A DNA stretch of 64,000 bases. Source: Nautilus pompilius. Taxonomy: Eukaryota; Mollusca; Cephalopoda; Nautilida; Nautilidae. This document shows, piece by piece, positions 12,310 to 23,080 of this stretch. The position numbers were made by a program, and so were the translations under genes. Every line of letters begins with the position of its first letter. Position 1 is the first letter of the stretch. The stretch covers positions 558,001 through 622,000 of the forward strand of contig JACATO010000596.1 in NCBI GenBank assembly GCA_018389105.1, in the 5' to 3' direction. Under the pieces are notes generated by a model that saw only the letters and a list, made by a program, of their open reading frames with translations, ran no database searches and was not told where the DNA came from.

Positions 12310-13575
12310 TGTTATTTCTACTTTAAGGCATGCCACCTTTTGTTGTTTTTTATTCACGTTGTCATCGCTCATGCTGAAAAGAAAGTAGCTTTCCTGATTA
12401 CCGGAAAGTCTACACGAGGTCCAGAAAACAAGGCTGTAAGGTAAGTTACCTACTACTCGAGTTCACTGAACCGCAACACACATGAAAGTAGCTACCGTAA
12501 CCAGTCCATTTTATCAAATTTTTGGAAATATTTCGAACAAACAACAGAATTAGAAGAAATATTCATAAATCTAAAGCTAGCAAAGTATTAATTTGTGTTA
12601 TATTTCTTCTCTCCCATTTCCTTTTTTAAATTTTTTTAAAAAGATATTCTAATAGATTACGAAAAATGACACCCGCAATTTGTGCCGAGTGATACAGAAT
12701 AGCGATGACAAATAACAAAGGAACCCTTTTATTCCCTTTGCTTTTGGCACAACCAATTTAAGCATTCAACGAAACCGCTCCGAGCTGGAGCTCGTGCCAT
12801 TAGAGCCGGTAATGTATTGTTAGTAAAGTTTATATGCCCCAAAGGTTCTTTGTCGAGGAAATAGATCACGAGATATAAATAAAACATTCTACTTACCGTC
12901 ATGGATCTTTGGATTAAAAAAAAATATCTATTGATATGAATTACGCTTGGCTAATGCAGGGTTACGGATCATTGTACTTGCTCTGCGCTTGCTTCGATTT
13001 CTCGAAAAACCTTTCTGAGCAACGGAGCGAGAGTTAAATGGTTAAGTTAGGCGAAGGCTGAGTCTCAGTTCACGGAATTTCCAATGATTACGACGCGAAC
13101 TGCATATTGCTAGTGCAACGTCACGGCTACGTTCCATCTCCCACGAGCAAGCAGATAATTTCCCTTGGATACGTGTACACATGGTTACTAGGCAATTCTG
13201 TTTTAGAACCCGAGGTCCTGCAATAAGTACTCTATGAACCCATTCTCCTCTCCCTCCCTCCCCAGAAACATATCAGTTTTGACGAACAAGCGTTCGACAA
13301 ATCCTTTCCGCTATTGAAGAACCTGCAAGGTATTAGAGCTAACACGACAATGGAGACCTCCGGGGTTCTAGTGCTTGTCCCCTGACTAACAAGGTCAAGA
13401 TCTGTGCTGCTGTATCTCTTCCCCATGAATAAACCCAACGACTTCATCGGGTTTAGGGTTCGGCAAGAAATAAATACGCACACAGCAGTAGTGACAGAAA
13501 ATATTATTTTTAAAAGCTAATGCAATTACGTGTCATGAATATTTGGGCAAATTGCCTCCGTTCACCATTTTTCTC
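12310..13575. other. No gene recognised
   Basis: AT-rich intergenic DNA. No domain, splice-supported frame or transposon end was recognised on either strand. Confidence 0.45.
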
Positions 13576-13591
13576 TGTTGTTGTTGTTGTT

Positions 13592-13644
<53 letters not shown>
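13576..13644. repeat. (TTG)n microsatellite
   Basis: About 22 TGT/TTG units with a single TAT interruption, read directly. It lies just outside the 3' side of the hAT-like coding relic. Confidence 0.95.
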
Positions 13645-13869
13645 AATAACAACATAGAAAACAAACTGAACCCAAATTTATTTGCAAAAGCTTATTAAGC
13701 TGTTTTTTTTTTATTTTGATTTTTTTTTACCGTATGTCCGGAATATTTTTTCAACAAATCTCTCAGTCCGGAATTCTGGACTATTTCGGAAAAGTGGCCA
13801 TGTCTGAATATACCACTAACCTTTTGATGGGAAGGATGGCCTTCCTTACTTTTGTGCAATTCCTGAAAT

Positions 13870-15470
13870 TTGGGTGTTATTTTCGAGACAGCCGCTCTCA
13901 TTTCTCGTTCCTCTTTTATTTTCGATCGGTCTCGCACAAATAGGATGTTGCAAACGGACTCGCTTAATTCTTTGTACTCGTTTTGCGCACTAATCCAAAA
14001 TTCAGAGAGACATTGTCGGGAATTTTATTTCCAAAGACGTGTCAGCAGAGGCACCAATGAATTGCTTAGTATTGAATGGGTTCCTTATCCATCAGATGTT
14101 TACATTTCCACATCTGGAAAATAGTTCTGAAAGTGAGATTTTAGATACAAATTTTCACATCTTCACCAGTTCGTGTGTTTCTGCTCTCTCTCTCAATAAA
14201 TTGTTTTAAACTAGGAAACATGTCTAAATTTCCATTTTCCACTTTACTCTGCCACAGCCCAACTTTCCTAATAACTGATTTAAATCTGTCATTGAGTTGG
14301 AGAATATTGTTATCACTGCCTTGCAGTGAGGTATTAGGATTGTTCAGCTTATTAAAAAAGTCACTTAAATATGCTAATTGCATATTGTGTTCACTGCTAT
14401 GCCTTTGCTCTGTTAAATACTGGTAAAGTTCATGTCTCAGTTCGAAAACACGGGTCAGAACGTTTCCCCCGAGACAGCCATCTTGACTCGCAGTAAAACA
14501 GTGAAGAAGGGTGTCCAACACCCATCTCTTCACAAACCCTTGCGAACAACCTCGCCTTTACAGGCCTGGTTTTCAAATAGTTCGCAACATTTATAGTTGT
14601 TTGTAGAACCTTCTCCGATGCTGGGCTCGAATCTCTCGAAGCAGGAGCTTTCCCGTGAAGCATACAGTGTGTCCAAACAGCACCAGGAGATTTTCGGGTA
14701 GTGACGGCCGGACATAGAGCGCGCTCCGTCAGTGCACATCCCGTCGCGGTTTGACCACTCTAAGAGATTCGCATCAATATAGCTATCAATAACACCGGAA
14801 AATGTCCTCGGCTTTATTTGTCATTGTAATTCCTTTACTAAAGAATAAATCCTCATCTATTTTGCCCTCATCAACGAATCTAACGTACGTTATTAAATGA
14901 GCATCCTTAGCGCTATCTGTGGCCTCATCTATCTGAATGGCAAATGGTCCGTTTCTTATTTTTTATCAATTAGTTGCTCATCTGGATCCTCTGCTGTATC
15001 TGCGATTCGGCCGGAAACAGTGTCAGCAGACAGAGGTGCACTTAAAACCTGTTTGGCATTGGACTCCCCAAACGTAGTTGTAACCATATCAATAGCTGCT
15101 GGAAGAATTAAACTTTCTCCATTTGTGCGGGGCTTTTTTTTCGTATGTAACTTGATAAGAAACTAAAAGTGATTCCAAAGGAACAGTTATACATTTAAAT
15201 AGATTCACGTAGTAAAACGTCTCTGTTAGCTAAGTCTGCATGACTCGTTTCCAGGTGTCGTTTTAGTTCGCTTGGCTCCATACTCTCAGCAGGCAGCATT
15301 TTATGACAAATAAGACGCCGAGGCCGTTTTTCTCCAGTAACAACAACAACAAAAAACTTTTGGAACCAGAAGATATGTAACTTTCATCATACTTTCTTGA
15401 CGTAGGCTCGCTCTCATCAGCACTGCCGGGAGATTGGTCATCTGTAGCTTTTCTCTTAAAACCCAATACT
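13870..15470 (-). pseudogene. hAT-superfamily transposase relic with BED finger
   Basis: Read on the minus strand this is a decayed hAT transposase of the ZBED/SCAND3-like type. N-terminal pieces (15290-15470) read KYDESYISSGS. A shifted frame then gives LICHKML and LKRHLETSH (about 15240-15350), a BED-type zinc finger whose first cysteine pair appears altered (family form CxxC, here LIC). The middle region gives CTDGARSMSGRH, LHGKAPASR, EMGVGHPSSL and RWLSRGK (14430-14740), then VFELRHELYQYL (14141-14533). The C-terminal dimerisation part gives EMRAAVSKITPKFQELHKS and PSH near 13860-13940. At least three frameshifts and in-frame stops separate these pieces, so no active enzyme is made. A hAT-like terminus at 16620-16654 may be its 5' end. 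Confidence 0.85.
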
Positions 15471-15816
15471 GAACTTTACTAACAGGTACACTTCTACAGG
15501 TGCTCTAAAGACCACGGACATAGTACTGCACGGCATACCGGCGCGGACGCCGGAGACACGAATATTTCCGAGAAAAGTGGAGTTCATCGTGAATCGATCG
15601 CCAATATCCGATAATAGTTTGCCATATGATCGATAGGTGTCAGTTGTTATACTCTGCAGAAATGAGTTTTGTTCGTTTTTATTGCGTTAAAAACCCCAAT
15701 CCACGACACACATTACGCTTACAGCAAAGCAATTTACAAAACGATGGATTTTAGCGGATTAATTCAGCCGATCGATCACTATTTTTGGTGATTGATCAGC
15801 TGACGACTGGGACGAA

Positions 15817-16410
15817 AGTGATTGGAAAGTGAAATTAATAAAAAAAATAAAAGAAATAAACTGAAAGTAACATTTATATTTCTAGAAAAAGTTGGTAAAG
15901 ATGTTTTATTATTAAACAACACGAGTTTCCGCCGCATAAGTTTGGAAGCCGGAAGTGACGCTCTCGTTTTCTATTCACCAGTTTACTGGGCAGAGCTGAG
16001 AGGCCAGATCGAAGTACTCTACAAACTTATCGAAGTTTTCAGAATGCGGCTTGGATCTCCACCAGAAACTCGACCAGATATGAATCCATTAAGTCCTTTT
16101 GAGTTCCCTGCACGTTGCGCATCATATCCTTGTCTCTAGAATTTTCCGCCGCTTCCAGCTTCCAAAATATGCAGCGGAAACTCGTGTTGTTTAATAATAT
16201 AGCATCTTTGCCAACTCTTCCAAACATATGTCTGTTTAATAATAATTGTTGTTGTTGTTTCAGATTTTCTTTGAAATATATGAAATATAAATATATATTC
16301 CTTCGAGTTTTCTTCAATTCAGCAGCCCCAGAAGTATGAATATACTACTTTCAGTTTATTTCTTTCACCTTTTTGTATTAATTTCACTTTCCAACGTCAT
16401 CGGGGAACGC
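15817..16410. repeat. Large imperfect inverted repeat (fold-back element)
   Basis: The left arm (about 15817-15965) is complementary to the right arm (about 16145-16405). The best-matched part is 15892-15955 against 16150-16215, where a stretch reading TTATTAAACAACACGAGTTT recurs inverted. The outer parts also match: a stretch containing AAAGTGAAATTAATA and AAGAAATAAACTGAAAGTA at about 15822-15870 pairs with 16350-16400. The right arm carries an extra insert of about 110 bp (a GTT run and AT-rich DNA). The loop is about 180 bp. It is probably a fold-back/MITE-type element inserted between the hAT coding relic and a hAT-like end. The two opposite-strand frames here share the protein words LLNNTSFR only because of the palindrome. 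Confidence 0.85.
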
Positions 16411-16599
16411 GAGTATAGTAAGCTCACTTCAAAATGACGTTCTATAACATAAATAATAATGTAAAGAATACAGCATTGTTTGGCGGTTTATAGAACCTTC
16501 GTGCCTCTGCTAAGAAACGGAAGCAGGTGGAAAACCGATCCATAAGCTCAAAAGTCCGAGCTCGACTATCCTGCCTGAAGCAATATTTTTTTTAAAAAA

Positions 16600-16654
16600 A
16601 TCTTGCGACAGACCCCCTCTAAGATGCTCGCGACCCACAGCCTGAGAACCCCTG
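16600..16654 (-). mobile_element. hAT-like terminal inverted repeat end
   Basis: On the minus strand this end begins CAGGGGTTCTCAGGCTGTGG, followed by GTCGCGAGCATC and GGGGGTC. This strongly resembles hAT termini of the CAGxGGTTCTCAAxCTGTGGGTCG type. It lies 1.2 kb beyond the BED-finger end of the hAT transposase relic and in the right orientation to be its 5' end. No matching left end or 8-bp target duplication could be found near 13.5 kb, so it may instead be a separate non-autonomous hAT fragment. Confidence 0.65.
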
Positions 16655-16859
16655 CTATAGGGGATAGCAAGCCTCCTGGAGATACAGAGTTGACAGGAAC
16701 ATCGGGCGGAGAGTGCTAAAAAATACAACAACATTACTGCACCAAAGGGGTTACCTACACGCCTGGAAGCAGATCTGAAATACTTTGATTAGAAATCGGC
16801 TTATTAAAAAAAACAACAACAACAAACTATTCTAACTTTACAATATCTAAGCCCCCCCC

Positions 16860-18480
16860 AGAACAGAGATAATCCTTCGCAATCTATGGTTTTTATAGAA
16901 AACGCAATCGTAGTAGGAGAGTTTAACAGCCACTCCCCTATCTGGAGGTACGAAAACATCGACAGCAGGGTTAAAATGGAAAACCTGCTTATTAGTAACC
17001 ACCGCATCTTCTTCTGTAACAGACTTGGTTATCCTTCAACATATTGCTTGAGGAGATGGTACACGACACCAGCATCTTCTTTGTTACTGATGATATTGCG
17101 AAACTCATAAAAGGTGGTCAGTTAACTGGATGGCAGTAACCAGCGAACAGTTGTAGGTGCAATAGACGTGGAACCAATACCAAACCAGAGGCTAAAGCCG
17201 ATGAAATTATGGAAAAGGAAAATTGGGGAGTATATCCCGATTCTACTGATGATGGAGCGATAGTAAAGGCCGGTCAAAGGAACCCATTCAGAAAAGCTAG
17301 ATCACCTCTTTAACAGAAAACAACATTGTTGACAATAATGAAGAGGTCAAATGTAAGAAGACCAGGTTAAGTGCGGTACAAGAGTTCAAAACATCTCGGA
17401 TCAAGATGGCAGGGAAGTGTGGAGATTGGTAAAACACCCGGATGGCGAAGGAATTAAATAATCTTGTAGTGATCGAAGGTAATGGCGAAAACAGATATAC
17501 ATTTTTTTTGCATACATCTATAAGGTTTAAAATATGGTGGGAATTGCAAAGAAGCTATAAAAGCAGACACATTTGTATTACTACAAAAATTCTGAATGTA
17601 GCAGTTAAAATAAATTGAAAAGAGATGTCATCTGGGCTCACCGACATCACTAACGAGCTTCTGAAACATCGCGGGGAACAGGACAAAGAAAAGTTTCCCG
17701 CAACATTTATTATCATTTGGAGTTGATGCGAAATTTCAGAGATATAGAGAGAAGCAAATATCATTCGCATTATAAAGTATTCGGGGAACCAGTGCAAGAT
17801 TTGTTACGACTATGCGAAAAGAATTCATTTACCGCGGATCATGGAGTGACCCCTTGATCAACAACTAGAAAATAAGCATTAATAACCAATGAAAGGGGGG
17901 GGGTTGAGGATTATGTGGAGAACGTGAAATAAAAAAAAGATGTAGATTGATAGAAAACCAACTTGTAAATCTGCTCAGTAGAAGACTAAGGAGAGTTGTG
18001 GTTTTACCATTAATCGAAATAGCAGAATAAATTACCCATTCCCAACAACTTAAAAGCACAAATACCTGTGTATCTCTGTGTTATCCCCCCTGAACTAAAG
18101 AAAAAATAATATTGGGGTCAAGGAAACAACCGTAAGGGTTAAAAGGAAGAGATGGTATGCCTATACCTTGTCAGATTTATACAGGTGATTCTTCTAGAGG
18201 AATGATTAGGGATGGGAAAGCAGAAATACATATCCGATACCTCGGTGATCGGAGAACTAACAGAGCGATTTCTACATGGTGCTTAACAACGAACAGAATC
18301 TGAGGCTCTCGGAGAAGCAGCTGACATTTTATGCGTTGATTTAACTCCGGCAGAATTTCCAGCGGATCTCTGCACGATGTTACATGGAGAAAAGATGTAT
18401 AACCTGGAAAATCACGGTGTTCGAACACAGCCGGGGCATCTACAGGCCAAAACCGTCATTAAAACGACCTAGAAAAACCA
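16860..18480 (+). mobile_element. Decayed non-LTR retrotransposon (endonuclease and RNase H parts)
   Basis: The first part (16886-17110) reads ENAIVVGEFNSHSPIW, then MENLLIS and RLGYPSTY. This matches the apurinic-type endonuclease of non-LTR elements (family form IVVGDFNAHHxxW; here Asp of GDFN is Glu). A shifted frame continues with DDIAKLIK and, further on, words resembling the linker after the endonuclease (NWGVYPDSTDD). Near 18170-18420 the frame IYTGDSSRGM, then GKAEIHI, EALGEAADILC, resembles an RNase H domain start (family form YTDGSSxxG, here with D and G swapped). The typical RT core is missing or unrecognisable between them. An I-group origin is likely because of the RNase H. Many stops and shifts show it is long dead. 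Confidence 0.75.
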
Positions 18481-18499
18481 AACTAGACGCTTGTCATAA

Positions 18500-20520
18500 T
18501 AAATTCCATAAACTACAAAAGATTTCAGCAGATTTCAACTAAGATTAAAAGCACAGCTCTGTAAGTAACTCTGGACTCTCGCGAGAGACTACAATGGACT
18601 GAGTTCCTCGGGCTTGCTCTTGGCCCCCAAAAATGCCAGTCTTCCCACAGAAACTGTATGAGGCTGTACAGGGCCTTCAGATCCCGCATTCACCAGTGCT
18701 GTTGACCTACAGCTGTAGACTCCGAGGTTCGAAGAAAATGGAAATAGCTGACGGTACCTCAGCTACATTCTACGGCAACCAGAGCGAAGACCGCCATACT
18801 CGAAATTCGCGAACATGTCTTGACAATTTGACTAAAAATGACATTTATTAGGAGATCAAAATTACATGGGAGATAACTTCTGTTTCTTATAACAATGTTT
18901 CGCTCCTTATTCGCCGCATTTTCTTGTTCTCGCATTACACTAACTCGAAATAACATAATTTACCAAGATGCATAATATCTAGTTCGTCATTTTTTTTTTT
19001 TTCCTGAGGTATAAATATTCTAGTTTCGGTTGTCTCCCCTGAAAAGAGAAGCAGCGCATTGATGTGAACGAGTAATACAACGGCTGAAGGAAGTAATTTA
19101 CAGAACACGGAGCCATCGATCTGCCGACACCTATCGATTTTGTTGAATAAACGGCATTTATTAATAGATCAAGCTTTTTTGTTTTTCACTAAGTAAACTA
19201 AGCAGTCATCTGTCACAAAAAAACCAAAACAGATCTATTATATTTATTTTAAGAGTAGTTGTTTTTACACGAACTTGTAGTCATTACATCTTTGATCTTT
19301 TACCTGTAGTTCTCCTCCTCCCTTTCTTTCTGTGCGAATCCCTGTCTCGACTTCCGAGATCTTGAGGCCGTCGCACAGCGAGTGAAGAGGAAAGTGCGGG
19401 GCGTCAGCCCGGGGTGCCAAAACGAGCCAGTCGCGGGCACGATCGGGCCAGCTAGTGGTTACCTACCCGCCATAAGAATCCGGAAAATTCTCACTAGAAC
19501 TCCTTATTTTGCAGATGCTGAGGGGAAAGATACGGCGAATAAGGAGGGCTGTCAATAAAAGTCTATACTGAAATAGATGGAGAAAACGCAGACAGACACA
19601 TTTGCATTAGTAAGCAATCCACAAAAAATGTCTTCTATTTTCGTTTTGCATGACTGTATCTGGGGTAATAAAAGTTAGCAGTTGTGCGAATAAACGAACT
19701 TTTTCATAAAAGCCGACCTGTTTTAGGGGGTACAGGCCGCATTCTATTCGGGTACCAGGTTATTTGCTTTGTTAAGCACGAGTCATTTGCTTTGTTAAGC
19801 ACGAGTCATCTTACTGTTGATAAATTAGCTGGTTGTGTAACTTTTTAACCAAAAAAAGTATGTATTCATATACAATTCTTACTAATTAATTGTTTAATCT
19901 TTTTAAAAAAAGATATTTGTCTCTGTGTTGTAAAGAAAAAGTAGGATCCTAAATATTTTAAAACAATTGTTCGTTTAATATCAGGTATTTTATTAATTAT
20001 GTTAAACTATATCAGAACGAGAAATTTAAGGAGACGTTTTACGCGCACAGTCAAACTTCTTAGGTGTATTCGACAATCCGATTAATGTTTTACAATTAGC
20101 AGTTTTAGAAAAGTAAAATTAAAGAATTAAATTTAATTTTCGCAAGTAAAAGTAAATTTAATTTTCTTTAGAATACCACGCTTTACAGTCTAATTTCCGG
20201 AATATATTAATCTAAGGGAGATAACTTGTTGGCTCGTGATGTATTCTGTAAACTTGATTTTTTTAAATAGATTTTTTATCAATCAACTTTCGAAAACAAT
20301 TAAGGGGTCGGTTCTTAATAGTATTCATGCAGATATATGCAGTGGCCTTAGAATTTTTTGGTTTGTTTTCTCTTATTGTTTTTTTTTTGTGAGTTTGTGA
20401 GTGAAAACTAAGCAGCACTAATCAGAACGTGATGGAGGCAGGGTTAACTTTTCTTTGAATGATTTGACCAGAGACTCATCAATATTTGTATGATCGCTAA
20501 ACGAATACACCCTTTTATTT
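18500..20520. other. No gene recognised
   Basis: AT-rich DNA with GGGAGATAAC at 18868 and 20216, the related inverted word GTTGTCTCCC at 19029, and a 23-bp tandem duplication at 19762-19807. No coding region could be supported. Confidence 0.45.
19762..19807. repeat. 23-bp perfect tandem duplication
   Basis: Two adjacent copies of a 23-bp unit (starting ATTTGCTTTG and ending CGAGTC), the second beginning at 19785. It is read directly and is probably a recent replication-slippage event. Confidence 0.9.
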
Positions 20521-20524
20521 AATT

Positions 20525-20530
<6 letters not shown>

Positions 20531-20571
<41 letters not shown>

Positions 20572-20572
20572 C
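20531..20572. repeat. (ATT)n microsatellite
   Basis: About 12 TTA units follow a short TTTA run. Read directly. Confidence 0.95.
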
Positions 20573-21035
20573 GCTGATGCTTTCGCAGACAGAAATAAAT
20601 AAAGTCATTCTCTTTTATCTGCTGACGGCTCCTGACTAAGCATTATAAATAATATAGTTGATCTACAAAATAACTGTCTGGTAGTTTTTGTCAAAATGTA
20701 TTTTTGATCTGTTAATAATAATAAAAAATAACCTGGTCTGCATCGATCTGGTCTAAATTTTGTTTAAAAATTAAGAAAATTTAACTTAAATGGTGCATGG
20801 AAGGGTTAGTGAACGTAATACACACCAGGGAACATTCACAGACAAAAGGGAGATAAATAGATGGATTACAACTACATACTGAAGGTAAAACCGGAGAAGC
20901 TTGGCGTAGGATTCTGTCTTAGGTTTGACAAAAATTGAATATAAACATATTAGTAAAACGTAACGGATTTTAGTAGTGAAATATGTAATTATTGAAACTT
21001 TAATGATACATTCAGAATAAAAAAGAAAAATATAA

Positions 21036-21062
21036 GACAACAACAACAACAACAACAACAAC

Positions 21063-21129
<67 letters not shown>

Positions 21130-21150
21130 TAATAATAATAATAATAATAA
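21036..21150. repeat. (ACA)n/(AAT)n compound microsatellite
   Basis: A short CAA run passes into about 90 bp of AAT units with one lost base near 21129. On the minus strand it is read as poly-Ile/poly-Leu downstream of the IL-17-like remnant, whose frame runs into it without a stop. Confidence 0.95.
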
Positions 21151-21199
21151 AGGTTTTCAAAATCTCTAAAAGCCACAATTCGTTGCTGTTTTCGTCTCT

Positions 21200-21403
21200 A
21201 TTATTGTATTCCTCCTCCTCCTCCTCCTCCATCACGGAGTCGTGCTCATCGGATGCACTTCTTTTCTTCGCGCATATGCAAGCCATAGCTATACTTTCGG
21301 TGGTTGTTTCGTAGACGTAAACCCCGCCGAGACAGGCGCCAGTTCTCTCGAAATCCAGAAGCCAGGGATAGACTGCTGGCACCGCTCCTCGCGTCTGTTC
21401 TCA
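21200..21403 (-). pseudogene. IL-17-like C-terminal remnant
   Basis: On the minus strand the frame after an in-frame TGA (21401-21403) reads RTGACLGGVYVY, then ESIAMACICAKKR. This parallels the last part of the intact IL-17-like gene in this window (RTDGCVDGLYVY, ERIVVACTCATKR). It keeps the last three cysteines of the IL-17 fold (C, then CxC). The core that should precede it (CPW, RxP and CxCxxC) is absent from this frame. A neighbouring frame upstream has only weak hints (NTSCP, QRCE). Downstream the frame passes through a (CTC)n-coded Glu run into the AAT microsatellite with no natural stop. It is best read as a broken gene copy. A real exon with an unusual acceptor (GAGAACAG just upstream) is less likely. 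A non-LTR element ends 560 bp upstream of it. Confidence 0.65.
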
Positions 21404-21996
21404 GGCAGTCAGAACCTTACTCGCAACGCTGGCTTTCGGTGCGCCTCGACGTATCAGCGCCGAGCTGCCTGTTTAGCCCGGCAGGTGGAGACACCGGACA
21501 GGAGGTGTTGTCTTGGTCATTCATTAGGCTCCACAACACCAGCTGCCAGGAGTTAACTCCCGGCTGCCGACGTTCGTCAGTCTTGCGTACCGAGCGGACA
21601 GATTCGTAGGCCGCTATAACACCCGAAGAGTAAACAAAACAAAAGAACTACTTAAGTTTTCTATGTTTAAAAGATAAAAGAAATCACAAAACGTAGATAA
21701 CTTAAAAAAGCTTATTTATTCATTTAATTATTTTTTTTTAAATCTGTTTTAGAAGTTGTCTCCCTTCTTTACGAATTACTAACTTCAGATGGTCTGTGAT
21801 TTGAAAATGAAGACGAACAAGTTTAAATGTTTAGCAGATGTGAACCTCATCGTTGGTTCGGATCTCGGGCTGGTGCTGAACTTTCCAAAATTAAATATGT
21901 AATTTCACTTATCTCACTTTTCATATCTATTTTACTTTGTCACAAGAACGATAATTAAAAAAAAGAGAGAAACTTTATCTTCTTGTTGTTGTTGAA

Positions 21997-22284
21997 TCAC
22001 CGCAGGCGCCTGAGGATGATCCTCAGAAGCGCTGGACTGTCATTGGGGAGGCGGATCAATTCCTCCATCGAGGTGCCGAGTTGGCGGTGGTGACGCTCGG
22101 CTGGACATAGGTGTTCCGCGAACTCCTCCTCTTCACCACACAGTCGACAGGTAGCATCGTCGCCTTTTCCGATCAGGTGGAGCCAACGCCGTAGTGCTGG
22201 ATGGTGGCCGCATCGGAAGCGGATGAGATCCGTTCTATCGGCTTTGGAGAGGGCGGATTCCGCCCGCCCGTTGGGGCCTGCCAC
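21997..22284 (-). pseudogene. Retrotransposon C-terminal zinc-knuckle segment
   Basis: The 95-codon open frame includes LIRFRCGHHPALRRWLHLIG and then CRLCGEEEEFAEHLC (residues 46-60), a CCHC-type knuckle (C46, C49, H58, C60) typical of the very end of non-LTR polyproteins with RNase H. It lies where expected, downstream of the RNase H pieces and just before the 3' tail. The end of the frame (RLPNDSPALLRIILRRLR) is plausible as the natural C-terminus. Confidence 0.75.
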
Positions 22285-22440
22285 TCGTGGACTACTTCAC
22301 TGTGACTCAAGACCTCCAGCCCAGCACCGTCCCGAGTAGACCCGTCTGTAAACAGTTGGGACCTGCCACTCGTGGACTACTTCACCGTGACTCGAGACTC
22401 CAGCCCAGCACCGTCCCGAGTAGACCCGTCTGTAAACAGC
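22271..22440 (-). repeat. 85-bp tandem duplication inside the RNase H region
   Basis: Two adjacent, nearly identical copies (22271-22355 and 22356-22440) differ at a few bases and by a one-base indel. On the minus strand each contains the codons for LFTDGSTRDGAGLE, the start of the RNase H domain with its TDGS active-site motif, so that catalytic start is present twice. Confidence 0.85.
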
Positions 22441-22666
22441 TGGAAATCATGGTCGGGAAGTGGTGCAATGGTTTGGAGGGAGAGGGTAAGCTGCGTTGAC
22501 ACTGGCATCGATGTAGTAACAGGGGAGTAAATGACGGGAATAGGATGGGGGAGACTCCGGGGTGGTGGAAGGGATCGTTGTAAGGGGGTTACCGGAGGGA
22601 TAAGAGCTGCGCCAGTTGTTTCGTTTTAGGCGGCGTCGGACAGTTGTATGCAGGAGGTTGTTGCGG

Positions 22667-23080
22667 TCATCTGATGGGGGAAGATTTGGCCATTCGTCCG
22701 CTTCGAGGAGAGATATGGTGTGGAGACGGGAAGCGAGGGTTGGAAGTCGAGCCTCCGTGAGGACTGCGCCAGCTGGAGTGGTGCGGACGTGGCCCTTTCG
22801 AGCTTGGCGATGTTAAGGGCGTCCAGCCCGGCCCCGCGTATTCAGCTAAGCTGCGTAGCGTCGCGATGTAGACTTGTCTCAGCTCTCCGGGATGCCGCCC
22901 CCGGGAGGGGCCCCCTAACACACGGAGGATATGTGACCGGCGATGACAGAGCTTATGGACATGTTTGTCGATCATGGCGTACACCCAGGACGGTCGGATG
23001 AGGGACACCGGCGATAGAGACGTTTGGCTGCGATGTTGACCCTGTATTTCCAAGGCTGGCTCACCTTTGGAGGTATTCAA
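22667..23080 (-). pseudogene. RT C-terminal (thumb) region, frameshifted
   Basis: This continues the reverse transcriptase in a different frame from the main RT frame. It begins NTSKGEPALEI, the usual segment after the catalytic box (family form LNxxKxExxxF), and later reads LCHRRSHILRVLGGPSRGRHPGELRQVYIATLRSLAEYAGPGWTP in pieces characteristic of this group (RVLGGxxxGxxPxxLRxVYxAxVRSxxEYA). After about residue 90 similarity fades into a Ser/Pro-rich reading, so a second shift is likely. It confirms the element is inactive. Confidence 0.75.

Noticed and set aside
20786-21382. A 198-residue protein with poly-Glu and poly-Ile/Leu
   Set aside because: Only the first about 50 residues (IL-17-like) have meaning; the rest is a CTC run and AAT microsatellite read as protein.
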